From contig JAIBAF010000007.1 of the NCBI GenBank assembly GCA_019695335.1, forward strand, positions 1 through 64,000: a DNA stretch of 64,000 nt, read 5' to 3'. Each line of letters begins with the position of its first letter. Within the stretch, counting starts at the first letter, position 1. Position numbers and translations under genes: made by a program. This DNA is from a bacterium (GTDB lineage: Bacteria > CLD3 > SB21). Shown in pieces: positions 16,164 through 24,833 of the stretch. A model generated the notes under the pieces. The model was not told the origin of the DNA and did no database searches. It saw nothing but the letters and a program-made list of their open reading frames with translations.

Positions 16164-17045
16164 ATGTCTGAAGAACTCCAACGAAGTATTTTACATACTT
16201 TGTCTTATTTTGATGTATTTCGCCATCCTCTGGCAAGCCGCGAAATTTTTGCAACTTTGCCGACCAATTCCGTCACTGAAACCGATGTGCAGTCAATGCT
16301 TGATACAATGGTTGGCATGGATCTTATTCAAGAACACGAACAATTTTACTTTTTACCCGGCCGTTCAGCGCATTTAATTCAGGAACGCAACAACCGGGAA
16401 GCGTTAGCCAAAATTCTGCAGAAACGTGCGCGTTGGGTTGCTCACTTATTTAAGCGTTTTCCGTTTGTTCGGGCCGTTTTCCTGACCGGAAGCCTCTCAA
16501 AAAATGTGGCGTACGAAAACTCAGACATTGATCTGCTGATCGTCACTGCACCGAGCCGAGTGTGGATTTGCCGAACGTTATTTACGATTTTTAAAAAACT
16601 CTTCCTCCTGAATTACAATAAATACTGCTGTTTTAATTTCATTATTTCTGAAAAAGCTTTGTCTATAGAGCAGCGTAATATATACACAGCTATTGAGACG
16701 TCAACCGTGATTCCTCTTTGGAATCAGGCAATCTTCCGACAGTTTAACGAAGCCAATCAGTGGATTTTCAACTTTTTACCTAATTGGCGTTTCGATGAGA
16801 ATCGTACACTGTTGATCTCATCAAGACAATCACTGTTTCAATGGTTCACAGAAAAATGTTTCTTAGTTTTACCGCTCGATCAAATCGACAAAAAGTTGAT
16901 GAATATGTGGCAGTTCATCTGGTCTAAACGGCATCCTGAATTATCCGAGGAAGAACGCAAACTGCGTTTCCAATGTCATCAGGATGTTTCAACGCGATGG
17001 GATATTAATTATTATGAAACGATTCGGAAACAAATAAACAATTAA
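16164..17045 (+). CDS. MNT-type nucleotidyltransferase domain protein
   Basis: The 293-aa protein opens with a winged-helix-like segment (residues 8-65, SYFDVFRHPLASREIF) and then a minimal nucleotidyltransferase domain. The signature is GS at 109-110 followed by Asp121 and Asp123 in SDIDLLIV, the pol-beta-fold metal-binding pair. A long helical C-terminal region follows. Such proteins transfer a nucleotide to a protein, RNA or small molecule; the target here is unknown. AAGGAA is well placed before the ATG. The next gene starts 1 nt after its stop. It is the first gene of the cluster and its position next to a B12-type radical SAM gene suggests a shared substrate. No HEPN partner is seen, so a toxin-antitoxin role is unlikely. 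Confidence 0.82.
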   Translation: MSEELQRSILHTLSYFDVFRHPLASREIFATLPTNSVTETDVQSMLDTMVGMDLIQEHEQFYFLPGRSAHLIQERNNREALAKILQKRARWVAHLFKRFPFVRAVFLTGSLSKNVAYENSDIDLLIVTAPSRVWICRTLFTIFKKLFLLNYNKYCCFNFIISEKALSIEQRNIYTAIETSTVIPLWNQAIFRQFNEANQWIFNFLPNWRFDENRTLLISSRQSLFQWFTEKCFLVLPLDQIDKKLMNMWQFIWSKRHPELSEEERKLRFQCHQDVSTRWDINYYETIRKQINN

Positions 17046-17046
17046 T

Positions 17047-18474
17047 ATGCGAATTCTCTTCAGTCAATCCTATTTTCGCATTTTCGATCCCAAAGAGATG
17101 CAACGGCAAATGCCGTATCCTCCGCTTGGTACTTTGATAGCGGCGACGCTGGCACGTAACCAGGGACATAATGTTCAATGCGTCGATGGAATGATGGCGT
17201 CTTCATTAGAAGCTTTTGACCGAAGCGTTGAAGAATTTCGCCCGGAGCTTGTGGTCATCTATGATGATGAATTCAATTATCTCACGAAAATGTGCTTATC
17301 AAACATGCGGCATGCGGCATTTCACATGATCCGGAAGGCTAAATCCCTGAAAGTGCCCGTCATTGTTTACAGTTCGGACGCAACCGATCATACTCCTATC
17401 TACTTGTTCGAAGGAAGCCATGCAATTATTGTTGGAGAAGGTGAAAATACTTTGATGGAAACGGTTGCAGCTTTTTCGAATGAGTGTTTTGAAACAGCCA
17501 AACATTCCATCAACGGTTTGAAATTTTTAGATAGCGGACAATTGCATGCAACGCCTAAGCGAGAATGGATCGATGACCTGGATTCACTCCCCGATCCTGA
17601 TCTGACCATGATCGATATCGCAGCCTATCACAAGCTCTGGCTGAAATATCACGGCTATTTTTCATTAAACATTTCGACAACTCGCGGTTGTCCCTACCAC
17701 TGCAATTGGTGCGCTAAGCCAATCTACGGTCAGATCTATCACACTCAATCGCCTGCCAAAACCGTACAACAATTGCTCAAGTTAAAAAATAATTATCATG
17801 CGGATCACGTGTGGATTACCGATGATATTTTTGGATTGAAACCAGGATGGCTCGAATTATTTGAATCCGAATGCAAAAAGCAAAATATTGTAGTCCCCTA
17901 TAAATGCCTCACCAGAGCTGACTTGCTCCTAAAAACTAATACTATTAATCATTTGAAAAACTCCGGCTGCCGAACGATTTGGATTGGCGCTGAATCCGGT
18001 TCACAAAAAATTCTGGATGCTATGGAAAAAGGTACACGGATAGAGCAGATTTACGAAGCAACGGATAAAGTACAAAAAGCCGGAATAGAAGTGGCTTTTT
18101 TCATTCAATTCGGCTACACCGGTGAAACATGGCCTGATATTCAACTGACCCGTAAAATGATCCGTGAATGTTTACCTGCTGAAATTGGCATTTCCGTATC
18201 GTATCCGTTGCCGGGAACGAAGTTTTATGAACGTGTCCGCGATCAACTCAGGCACAAGAGCAATTGGACAGATTCTGACGACCTTGACCTAATGTTCAAT
18301 AACACCTACGAGAAAGCTTTTTATAAAATTCTTCACCGGTTTGTACACGCAGAATACAGGCTGCATCGCATTATTAAGCAGAGGCAATGGAAAAAAATGC
18401 CCAGAGCAGTTTATCATTTTTTACGATTTTGCTTTTTTAAAATTCGTCTAATCCCTTACTATAAACATGCCTGA
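17047..18474 (+). CDS. B12-binding-domain radical SAM protein
   Basis: The 475-aa enzyme has an N-terminal Rossmann-like cobalamin-binding-type domain (residues 1-165, beginning MRILFSQSYFRIFD and with YPPLGTLIAATLARNQGH). It lacks the classical DxHxxG cobalt-ligand motif, as do many class B radical SAM methylases. The radical SAM core follows with Cys215, Cys219 and Cys222 (GCPYHCNWC) for the 4Fe-4S cluster and GAESGSQKILDAM downstream. A basic C-terminal helix bundle ends the protein. Likely chemistry is methylation of an unactivated carbon or another radical rearrangement on a glycan or lipid intermediate. It overlaps the next gene by 8 nt. Confidence 0.9.
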   Translation: MRILFSQSYFRIFDPKEMQRQMPYPPLGTLIAATLARNQGHNVQCVDGMMASSLEAFDRSVEEFRPELVVIYDDEFNYLTKMCLSNMRHAAFHMIRKAKSLKVPVIVYSSDATDHTPIYLFEGSHAIIVGEGENTLMETVAAFSNECFETAKHSINGLKFLDSGQLHATPKREWIDDLDSLPDPDLTMIDIAAYHKLWLKYHGYFSLNISTTRGCPYHCNWCAKPIYGQIYHTQSPAKTVQQLLKLKNNYHADHVWITDDIFGLKPGWLELFESECKKQNIVVPYKCLTRADLLLKTNTINHLKNSGCRTIWIGAESGSQKILDAMEKGTRIEQIYEATDKVQKAGIEVAFFIQFGYTGETWPDIQLTRKMIRECLPAEIGISVSYPLPGTKFYERVRDQLRHKSNWTDSDDLDLMFNNTYEKAFYKILHRFVHAEYRLHRIIKQRQWKKMPRAVYHFLRFCFFKIRLIPYYKHA

Positions 18475-19309
18475 CCCATCGATTGCAAATTTAGAGATCG
18501 ATTTTAAAACTGTCGCGGATGCTTTCACACGTCAATCGACCTATTTTGATGATTATGAAGTCCATAATCCCATTTTGCAATGGATGCGTAAGCAGGTATG
18601 GCAACATGTTGAATCATTTTTGAAACCGAACTCGCGAATCCTGGAACTCAACGCCGGTACTGGCATCGACGCCGTTCATTTTGCGCAACTGGGACATGTT
18701 GTTCATGCAACGGATATTTCCGAAGGGATGCTTCTGCAGCTAAGAAACAAAGTTCAACAGTATCAATTAGAAAAACAAATAACGTTCCAGCAGTGCTCAT
18801 TTACTGAACTTGATCAGATATCTCAACAGCCGTTTGATTATATTTTTTCAAATTTCGGCGGACTAAATTGCATCGATGATCTCAAAGTTGTTACTCAACA
18901 TTTGCCAAGGCTTTTAAGAACCGGTGGAATGGTGACCTGGGTCATCCTTCCCCGGATTTGTCCATGGGAAATGATGATGGTATTAAAAAATCATTTAAAA
19001 TTGGCCACGCGAAGATTCAAAAAAGGCGGCAGTTCAGCACATATTGAAGGCTTATACTTCAAATGTTTTTATCATTCACCGGCATCGGTTGTGCAAGCTT
19101 TCGGAAGAAACTTCGAATTAATCAAACTTCAAGGCTTAGCATCGTTGAGCCCACCGCCTTATTTAGACGATTTTGCCAAAAAATTTCCACGCGCCTATCG
19201 TTTGTTAACTTTATTAGATGAAAAAACATCTGCCTATTTTCCATTTAACCACTGTGCCGATCATTATATTTTAACAGTACATATTGCAACTAAATCAACA
19301 GTTCAATGA
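18467..19309 (+). CDS. Class I SAM-dependent methyltransferase
   Basis: This 280-aa predicted cytoplasmic methyltransferase has motif I as ILELNAGTGIDAVHFA, followed by the acidic motif II loop in VHATDIS and a post-I segment FDYIFSNFGGLNCIDD. The C-terminal 120 residues are variable and probably bind the substrate. It overlaps the radical SAM gene by 8 nt and the SGNH hydrolase gene by 4 nt (ATGA), so translation is coupled. By context it probably methylates a sugar, lipid or intermediate made by the cluster. A second, unrelated methyltransferase gene lies at 24195. Confidence 0.88.
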   Translation: MPDPSIANLEIDFKTVADAFTRQSTYFDDYEVHNPILQWMRKQVWQHVESFLKPNSRILELNAGTGIDAVHFAQLGHVVHATDISEGMLLQLRNKVQQYQLEKQITFQQCSFTELDQISQQPFDYIFSNFGGLNCIDDLKVVTQHLPRLLRTGGMVTWVILPRICPWEMMMVLKNHLKLATRRFKKGGSSAHIEGLYFKCFYHSPASVVQAFGRNFELIKLQGLASLSPPPYLDDFAKKFPRAYRLLTLLDEKTSAYFPFNHCADHYILTVHIATKSTVQ

Positions 19310-20433
19310 TCAAAAAATTCTTTTTTGTGATAATGGCTATCGTGTTATCGTTGACCCTTATTGAGATAGTCCTTCAGGCACTTGTAGTTATAAAACATGG
19401 TTGGGAGAATGGGCCGATAAACCCAAGAATTTATTTATCTCCTTACAAGGATAAAAGCTGGGCAAAATCTATGTTTAACGAAATTCGCGAAACAGAACTA
19501 GAATATCAGCCATATTTGGATTCACGCACCCGACCATTTCATGGTCAAAATATTAATATAGACAGCCTCGGTTTCAGAAAAACATGGAATGAATCTTTAT
19601 TTGAGGATACTTTATTGATTTTCGGAGGTTCAACTATTTGGGGATACGGTGCGCGTGATTCAAAAACAATTCCTTCTCTACTCTCCCAAAAAATAGTAAC
19701 AAAGGGATTCAAAATCACTACTCTTAATTGTGGTGAACAAAGCTATAATTTTACACAAGAAATAATAAGACTTATTTTTTTATTACGCGATGGGTACCGT
19801 CCAAAATATGTAATATTTTATGATGGGGCTAACGATGTTTTTCTCACTTATTATTATAATCAACCGGGCAAAACCGCTTTTACTCATCATTTTCAGGATT
19901 GGATTGATTTCAGAAAAAGGTCGTTTTTTTCTCAAATAGGCTTTATATCCTGGGAGTGGATTACTATGCACAGTAAAATATATAAAGGCATCTCTCTATT
20001 GCTAAATTTAGACGTTATCAAAAAAGATTCTTCTCCGTTTGACAGCATACAATTAACTGCGCTTGCACTATCTTATAAAGATTATTACAAAAAAAATTTC
20101 TTATTTCTCCAGCAACTATCGAAAGTTTATCAATTCAAATTGATTTGCTTTTGGCAACCTGTAATTCAAACAAAAAAGACTCTTACTGATGAAGAAAGAT
20201 TGGTTAAACAACCTGTTATGGACGATCCAGATGGCCAATTGTATCCAATGATTAATCAATTGATGACAACTGATTCTTCGCTTCATTTTTATAACATTAG
20301 TAATATATTTGACGAAAACCCTACAACCGTTTTTATTGACAATATCCATATCACCGAGGAGGGCAATCAAATAGTTGCCGATAAAATTTTTGAAATAATC
20401 TATCCAATTTTAAATAAAAATATTCACTACTAA
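19306..20433 (+). CDS. Membrane-anchored SGNH/GDSL-family hydrolase
   Basis: The 375-aa protein starts with a hydrophobic anchor (about 5-28) and then carries an SGNH hydrolase domain facing the periplasm. The nucleophile block is FGGSTIWGYGA (about 106-116), the oxyanion Asn is in YDGANDV, and the C-terminal catalytic Asp-x-x-His is in DNIHITEEGN. Family members add or remove acetyl or other acyl esters, often on polysaccharides. This fits a role in trimming or decorating the product of the surrounding glycosyltransferases. It shares one base with the ABC gene start (TAATG). From here the DNA is visibly more AT-rich than flanking housekeeping genes. Confidence 0.87.
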   Translation: MIKKFFFVIMAIVLSLTLIEIVLQALVVIKHGWENGPINPRIYLSPYKDKSWAKSMFNEIRETELEYQPYLDSRTRPFHGQNINIDSLGFRKTWNESLFEDTLLIFGGSTIWGYGARDSKTIPSLLSQKIVTKGFKITTLNCGEQSYNFTQEIIRLIFLLRDGYRPKYVIFYDGANDVFLTYYYNQPGKTAFTHHFQDWIDFRKRSFFSQIGFISWEWITMHSKIYKGISLLLNLDVIKKDSSPFDSIQLTALALSYKDYYKKNFLFLQQLSKVYQFKLICFWQPVIQTKKTLTDEERLVKQPVMDDPDGQLYPMINQLMTTDSSLHFYNISNIFDENPTTVFIDNIHITEEGNQIVADKIFEIIYPILNKNIHY

Positions 20434-22088
20434 TGAAGCCACCAACTCATACCCTCAATTACTGGCTTTTGAAAAATCTTGATATCAGTAATTCGGATTT
20501 ATTTAAAATATTCGGTTTGCTTTCATTTGTATCGATAGGCCATTTAAGTTATCCATGGTTATTAAAAATAATGGCTGATCGGTATTCAGTTGATTTTTAT
20601 GTTGGTGTTTCCATTAATGTCTTGATCGCATCAATGATTATATTGTTCTTTCTTTCTTCTGTATGCACACATTATTCGGAAAAACAATTATTTTTATGGG
20701 GAAATACACTCAGAAATTCAATCAGAATTCAGCTCTATCATACATTATTGAACAATTCTGTTAATTTTATTCGTCAGCAAAAAATAGGTGAGTTATCTGC
20801 TCGATGCAGTGAGGACTTAAGTCGAATTCAGTTGATTATCCCAGACATCATCGCCCCATTATACAGAAATGTTTTATTTGGTTCCGGATGTATCGTGTTT
20901 ATGATCACATTAAATGTCAAGGCAACGCTAACCGTTATATCATTCTCAGTTTTTATTTTGCCCTTGCTCTTTTTTCTAGCAAAACGCAATCAATTATTTG
21001 CGGCAAAAACACAGGACGACCATGCTGAAGCCAATGCGCTATTTGAAGAAACGTTGGTAGGGCTCCGAGAAGTCAAGGCGTTTGTCAGAGAAGATTTTGA
21101 GCTAAAACGATTTCAAAATTATCAATTTAAAGCACACACACATGAAACACATTCTTTCAATTATACAGCCTTGTTTAACCAAATAATTTACTTATGTGTA
21201 ACAGGATTATTACTATCCGTTTTTTATTTTACTTATCATGGAACGTTGTTTTCTTCAACTGGCGAAAGTATTGCTTTTTATATGTATTCCTATACTCTCG
21301 CAATGAGCGTGCTATCCTCGGCTAAATTGTTTTTTAATTTTAAAAAAATTGCCGCTCCAATTGAAAGAATTAAAAGATTGATCGATGATGTACCGCAGAA
21401 AATCACATCGAATAAAATTGAAAAGGAACTACTTGGAGCAATTCAGTTTGAAAACGTCAACTTTGGGTATAATAATAGACCTATAATAAAAAATCTTTCG
21501 GCTAATATTGATATAGGTGATTGTCTAATAATCAAGGGACCATCTGGCAGTGGGAAATCAACCATTGCCAACTTATTAATGGGTTTTTATTACCCACAGG
21601 AGGGGGCAATCATTTTCGATGATGTTTCATTACTGAATTGGGATTTATCGCGTCTGAGAGCACAAATAGGCTATGTAGGACAAGATCCTTATCTGTTTCG
21701 TGGTACATTAAGAGACAATATTTGTTTTGCAATCAAGCCTGTTTCAAAGCTTCGTCTTGAAGAAACGATCTTCAACTGTTGTTTGGAAGAGATGATTTCG
21801 CAAATGCCTGAAGGATTAGAAACTGGCATTAATGAAAGAGGACTGAACTTAAGCGGTGGACAAAGAGCGCGGATTGCAATTGCCAGAGCTATTTTACATG
21901 ACCCTCCGGTGCTTATTTTAGACGAAGCCAACAGCATGTTGGAAGATGGTCTCGAGAGTCGATTATGGAAGAACATATTTATTGATCGGAAACAAAAAAC
22001 AACTATTGTTATCAGTCACCATACTGAATGTATTTCTTCATTTAAAAACACTAAGCTTATAGATTTAAATGTATCAGTCACAGTTTGA
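20433..22088 (+). CDS. ABC exporter with fused membrane and ATPase domains (MsbA-like)
   Basis: The 551-aa half-transporter has a six-helix type IV exporter domain (about 20-310) and an ATP-binding domain (about 335-545). Walker A is GPSGSGKST near 369-377, the Q-loop is GYVGQDPYLF, the signature is LSGGQRARIAIARA and Walker B is VLILDEANSML. It would act as a homodimer in the inner membrane. In this context it likely flips the lipid-linked or small product of the cluster outward. Coupling is tight on both sides: one base shared with the upstream gene and 20 nt with the downstream gene. Confidence 0.94.
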   Translation: MKPPTHTLNYWLLKNLDISNSDLFKIFGLLSFVSIGHLSYPWLLKIMADRYSVDFYVGVSINVLIASMIILFFLSSVCTHYSEKQLFLWGNTLRNSIRIQLYHTLLNNSVNFIRQQKIGELSARCSEDLSRIQLIIPDIIAPLYRNVLFGSGCIVFMITLNVKATLTVISFSVFILPLLFFLAKRNQLFAAKTQDDHAEANALFEETLVGLREVKAFVREDFELKRFQNYQFKAHTHETHSFNYTALFNQIIYLCVTGLLLSVFYFTYHGTLFSSTGESIAFYMYSYTLAMSVLSSAKLFFNFKKIAAPIERIKRLIDDVPQKITSNKIEKELLGAIQFENVNFGYNNRPIIKNLSANIDIGDCLIIKGPSGSGKSTIANLLMGFYYPQEGAIIFDDVSLLNWDLSRLRAQIGYVGQDPYLFRGTLRDNICFAIKPVSKLRLEETIFNCCLEEMISQMPEGLETGINERGLNLSGGQRARIAIARAILHDPPVLILDEANSMLEDGLESRLWKNIFIDRKQKTTIVISHHTECISSFKNTKLIDLNVSVTV

Positions 22089-23118
22089 AGAATCTCAGTC
22101 CATCAATTCCTGGAATCGACAATCAGATCCAAAGCGCATTCTAATTATTCGCTTTCATGCTATTGGCGACGTTGCCATCACTTTCCCTTCATGTGCTGGC
22201 TTATCTACATTATTTCCGAATTGCGAAATCGATTTTTTGACTACAGAATCCTGCCGTACTTTAGTCGAAGTGCCATGTATGTTTACTCGCATTCATATTA
22301 TCCCTGACATCCATCATAGTACGATTAAACTATGGCAAACATTGTTTCAAATCCAAAAGTTACAAAAATATTCTTATGATATTGTTATTGATTTACAAAG
22401 GAACCGGTACTCACGCCTTATGCGTCGATATTTAAATCCCACCGCATGGGGGGAATTCGACAGGTTTTCACCAATTCCAGCCGGACTTCGCACTTTGTAT
22501 ACTTTTAGAAAAACTGGCCTGGCTGTCAACTTGGAGTTCTGCTGTCCTATCAAACCTGAAATAAAAACTAAAGCAACTCAAATCCTTTTTCAAAATGGAT
22601 GGAATGGTACAGATTTATTAATCGTTATTAATCCTGCCGGCCTATGGAAAACGAGAAATTGGCCGATAGAAAATTACGTGGAATTTATGCGATTGTTAGA
22701 ATCTTCTTTTCCGGTTACATTTTTATTTCTCGGAACTGAGCGAATAAAAAATAAAGTCGAATTTTTATCAAGCAATACCTCCTTCCGATCAATTAATTTA
22801 TTGACTAAAACGTCAATAGGAATGGCCTTCGCCATCCTTCAAGAAACTTCGGCAATGATCAGTGAAGATTCCGGATTAATGCACATGGCATGGATATCTG
22901 GAATTCCCACAATTGCACTTTTCGGTTCGAGCCGCCACGACTGGTCTACGCCTCTTGGGGCGCATTCGGTATGCTTACATTCCGGAGATTTAAAATGCGG
23001 ATCGTGTATGCAACCGGAGTGCTCTCTCGGTGATATTCAGTGTTTAAAACGCCGCTCTCCTGAAATAGTATTTAAAATCTTTTGTGAATTAACTAAAGCA
23101 AGAACCAACAAGGTATGA
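22069..23118 (+). CDS. Glycosyltransferase family 9 (heptosyltransferase-like)
   Basis: The 349-aa GT-B enzyme shows the GT9 pattern: RILIIRFHAIGDVAITFPSC near residue 24, YDIVIDLQ, and in the C-terminal half TFLFLGTE, then SEDSGLMHMAWISGIPTIAL and FGSSRHDWSTP. GT9 members transfer heptose or similar sugars from nucleotide donors to lipid A-core-type acceptors. The C-terminus has several cysteines (CGSCMQPEC), as is common in this family. The first 20 or so residues before the conserved core overlap the ABC gene. It suggests that the cluster builds an outer-membrane glycolipid or similar molecule. Confidence 0.9.
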   Translation: MYQSQFEESQSINSWNRQSDPKRILIIRFHAIGDVAITFPSCAGLSTLFPNCEIDFLTTESCRTLVEVPCMFTRIHIIPDIHHSTIKLWQTLFQIQKLQKYSYDIVIDLQRNRYSRLMRRYLNPTAWGEFDRFSPIPAGLRTLYTFRKTGLAVNLEFCCPIKPEIKTKATQILFQNGWNGTDLLIVINPAGLWKTRNWPIENYVEFMRLLESSFPVTFLFLGTERIKNKVEFLSSNTSFRSINLLTKTSIGMAFAILQETSAMISEDSGLMHMAWISGIPTIALFGSSRHDWSTPLGAHSVCLHSGDLKCGSCMQPECSLGDIQCLKRRSPEIVFKIFCELTKARTNKV

Positions 23119-24185
23119 CCAAAAAAAAATTAAATATTCTTTATTTGGTTCCAGGCTTTTCAAGTAGCGAATCTGTAACAAACTTCCTTCCATATTTGGA
23201 AGTTTATATAAAACATATGGCCATGCAACATTCGCATAATCGGTATTGTATACTTTCCTTCCACTATCCTTATCCATCTGGCATTTATTTGTGGAACAAT
23301 CTTAAAGTGTATTCGGCAGGTGGACGACAACGGAAACATATTTTTCGTATTCTGACATGGCTTCATGTTTTCTTTCTATTTTTCAAAATCCATTCAGAAG
23401 AAAAGGTCGATATTATACACAGCTTTTGGTTAACTGAGTGCACATTGATTGGCCAATATTTGTCCAATTTATTTGATATAAAACAAATTGCTTCTATAAT
23501 GGGACAAGATGTTTTGGAAAATAACCGTTATTTACGGCTTTTGAATTTCAAAAATACGATGCTAACAGCTTGTTCTGATTTTGCGGCATCAAAATTCTCA
23601 TTTACCAGACAAAAAAAAACAGATGCGGTCATACCATGGGGACTTGACCAAGGCTTATTTGAGTCTTATAGAAATGATCAACCACGGCAAATTGATATTA
23701 TAGGCATAGGCGCGTTGAGCACGGTTAAGAATTTCACCTTATTTATTGATATTTTGCATGAAATCACAAAAGAGCATCGCCATCTTAAAGCCGTAATCAT
23801 CGGTGAAGGTCATCAGCGCCCGCTCCTTGAAAAAAGGATAAGCGATCTTAAGCTTGAAGATACGATTTATTTGACTGGCCTTTTGTCCAGAACCAAAGTG
23901 ATCGAATATTTGTTTCAAAGTAAAATCCTTTTACATACGGCACAATTTGAAGGGATGGGATATGCGATAGCCGAAGCCTTGCATGCTGGCTTAAATGTTA
24001 TATCATTTGAAGTCGGACACAATTACCGAACCAGTAAGGCTGTCCGATGCCGTTCCGTTCCAGAAATTATTGATCAGCTGAAACGCTTGCTTGAAAGCCG
24101 TCTTGACTTCAATCCTGTTTCGACCTGTTCTGTTACAGATACCGTGACATCGTTTGAAAAAATCTATCAACAATTAAGTCAGTAG
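23115..24185 (+). CDS. Glycosyltransferase family 4-type (GT-B)
   Basis: The 356-aa protein has the two-domain GT-B layout. The C-terminal domain has the GT4 hallmarks: GALSTVKNFTLFID, AVIIGEGHQRPLLE, IYLTGLLSRTKV, and the donor-binding EGMGYAIAEALHAGLNVISF with the E-x7-E pattern. The donor sugar and acceptor are unknown. The ATG overlaps the upstream stop (ATGA). Nine consecutive A residues at 23121-23129, directly after the second codon, encode three lysines. A one-base change there would close the frame after about 15 codons, so expression could be sensitive to slippage. Confidence 0.9.
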   Translation: MTKKKLNILYLVPGFSSSESVTNFLPYLEVYIKHMAMQHSHNRYCILSFHYPYPSGIYLWNNLKVYSAGGRQRKHIFRILTWLHVFFLFFKIHSEEKVDIIHSFWLTECTLIGQYLSNLFDIKQIASIMGQDVLENNRYLRLLNFKNTMLTACSDFAASKFSFTRQKKTDAVIPWGLDQGLFESYRNDQPRQIDIIGIGALSTVKNFTLFIDILHEITKEHRHLKAVIIGEGHQRPLLEKRISDLKLEDTIYLTGLLSRTKVIEYLFQSKILLHTAQFEGMGYAIAEALHAGLNVISFEVGHNYRTSKAVRCRSVPEIIDQLKRLLESRLDFNPVSTCSVTDTVTSFEKIYQQLSQ

Positions 24186-24194
24186 CCATTTATT

Positions 24195-24833
24195 ATGTTT
24201 TCGAAATTTAAAATAGAGAGAGTTGACTCGCAGACAGGCTTTGATTTATTAGCACAAACCTATGATACCACATTAAATCCTGTTAGAGATTTATCCAATG
24301 AGATAGTAAAAAACTGGATGACGGATTTATATGGTAAACGATTGTTAGATTTAGGCTGTGGTACCGGCTACTTTTGTGAAATAGCCGAAAAAAAAGGCGC
24401 TCAAACAGTAATTGGCATTGACCATTCGGAAAAAATGATCTCTATCGCTCAAAAAAAACTTAAAACAACACAACTTATTTGTCAAAATTTAGAAACTACC
24501 CAATGGCCCGATCTAAAATTTGACTTAATCGTGTCAGCATTGGTTGTGGGATATATTTCAAATCTGAAAGACTTCTTTTCGAAGATTGCGCGAGTTTTAG
24601 AGAAAAAAGGCGTCTTTCTAATAACAGACTTTCATCCTTTCCAGATTCTTACCGGAGCTGAAAGATCTTTTTTGACACAATCAAAGAATCGAATCGAGAT
24701 TCATCATTTTTTACATATGATCGAAGACTATATCTCTGCCTGCAACACTAATAATTTCTATATCGCCGACATGAAAGAACTATTGTGGCAACAACAGCCT
24801 CTTGTTTTAGCACTACAACTGAAAAAATTATGA
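24195..24833 (+). CDS. Class I SAM-dependent methyltransferase (Methyltransf_11-like)
   Basis: The 212-aa protein carries motif I LLDLGCGTGYFCEIA, motif II IGIDHSEKMI and a post-motif FDLIVSALVVGYI region. It resembles small-molecule methyltransferases such as those acting on quinones or sugars. It starts 9 nt after the GT4 gene and overlaps the amidohydrolase start by 4 nt (ATGA). It is not closely similar to the other methyltransferase in the cluster (18467-19309): spacing of motifs and length differ, so the two probably act on different positions or intermediates. Confidence 0.88.
   Translation: MFSKFKIERVDSQTGFDLLAQTYDTTLNPVRDLSNEIVKNWMTDLYGKRLLDLGCGTGYFCEIAEKKGAQTVIGIDHSEKMISIAQKKLKTTQLICQNLETTQWPDLKFDLIVSALVVGYISNLKDFFSKIARVLEKKGVFLITDFHPFQILTGAERSFLTQSKNRIEIHHFLHMIEDYISACNTNNFYIADMKELLWQQQPLVLALQLKKL

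Noticed and set aside
16164-17045. Toxin-antitoxin reading of the nucleotidyltransferase
   Set aside because: No HEPN partner and the protein is twice the size of typical MNT antitoxins; it is the first gene of a coupled biosynthetic-type operon.
17150-17170. TGGCACG-like partial sigma-54 box
   Set aside because: The matching TTGC -12 element is missing at the right distance, and it lies inside a coding region. A similar TGGCACG near 8968 also lacks the -12 part.
23121-23129. A9 tract near the start of the GT4 gene
   Set aside because: Possible phase-variation or slippage site, but such runs are common in this AT-rich cluster and only one direction was traced to a stop, so it is not reported as a switch.
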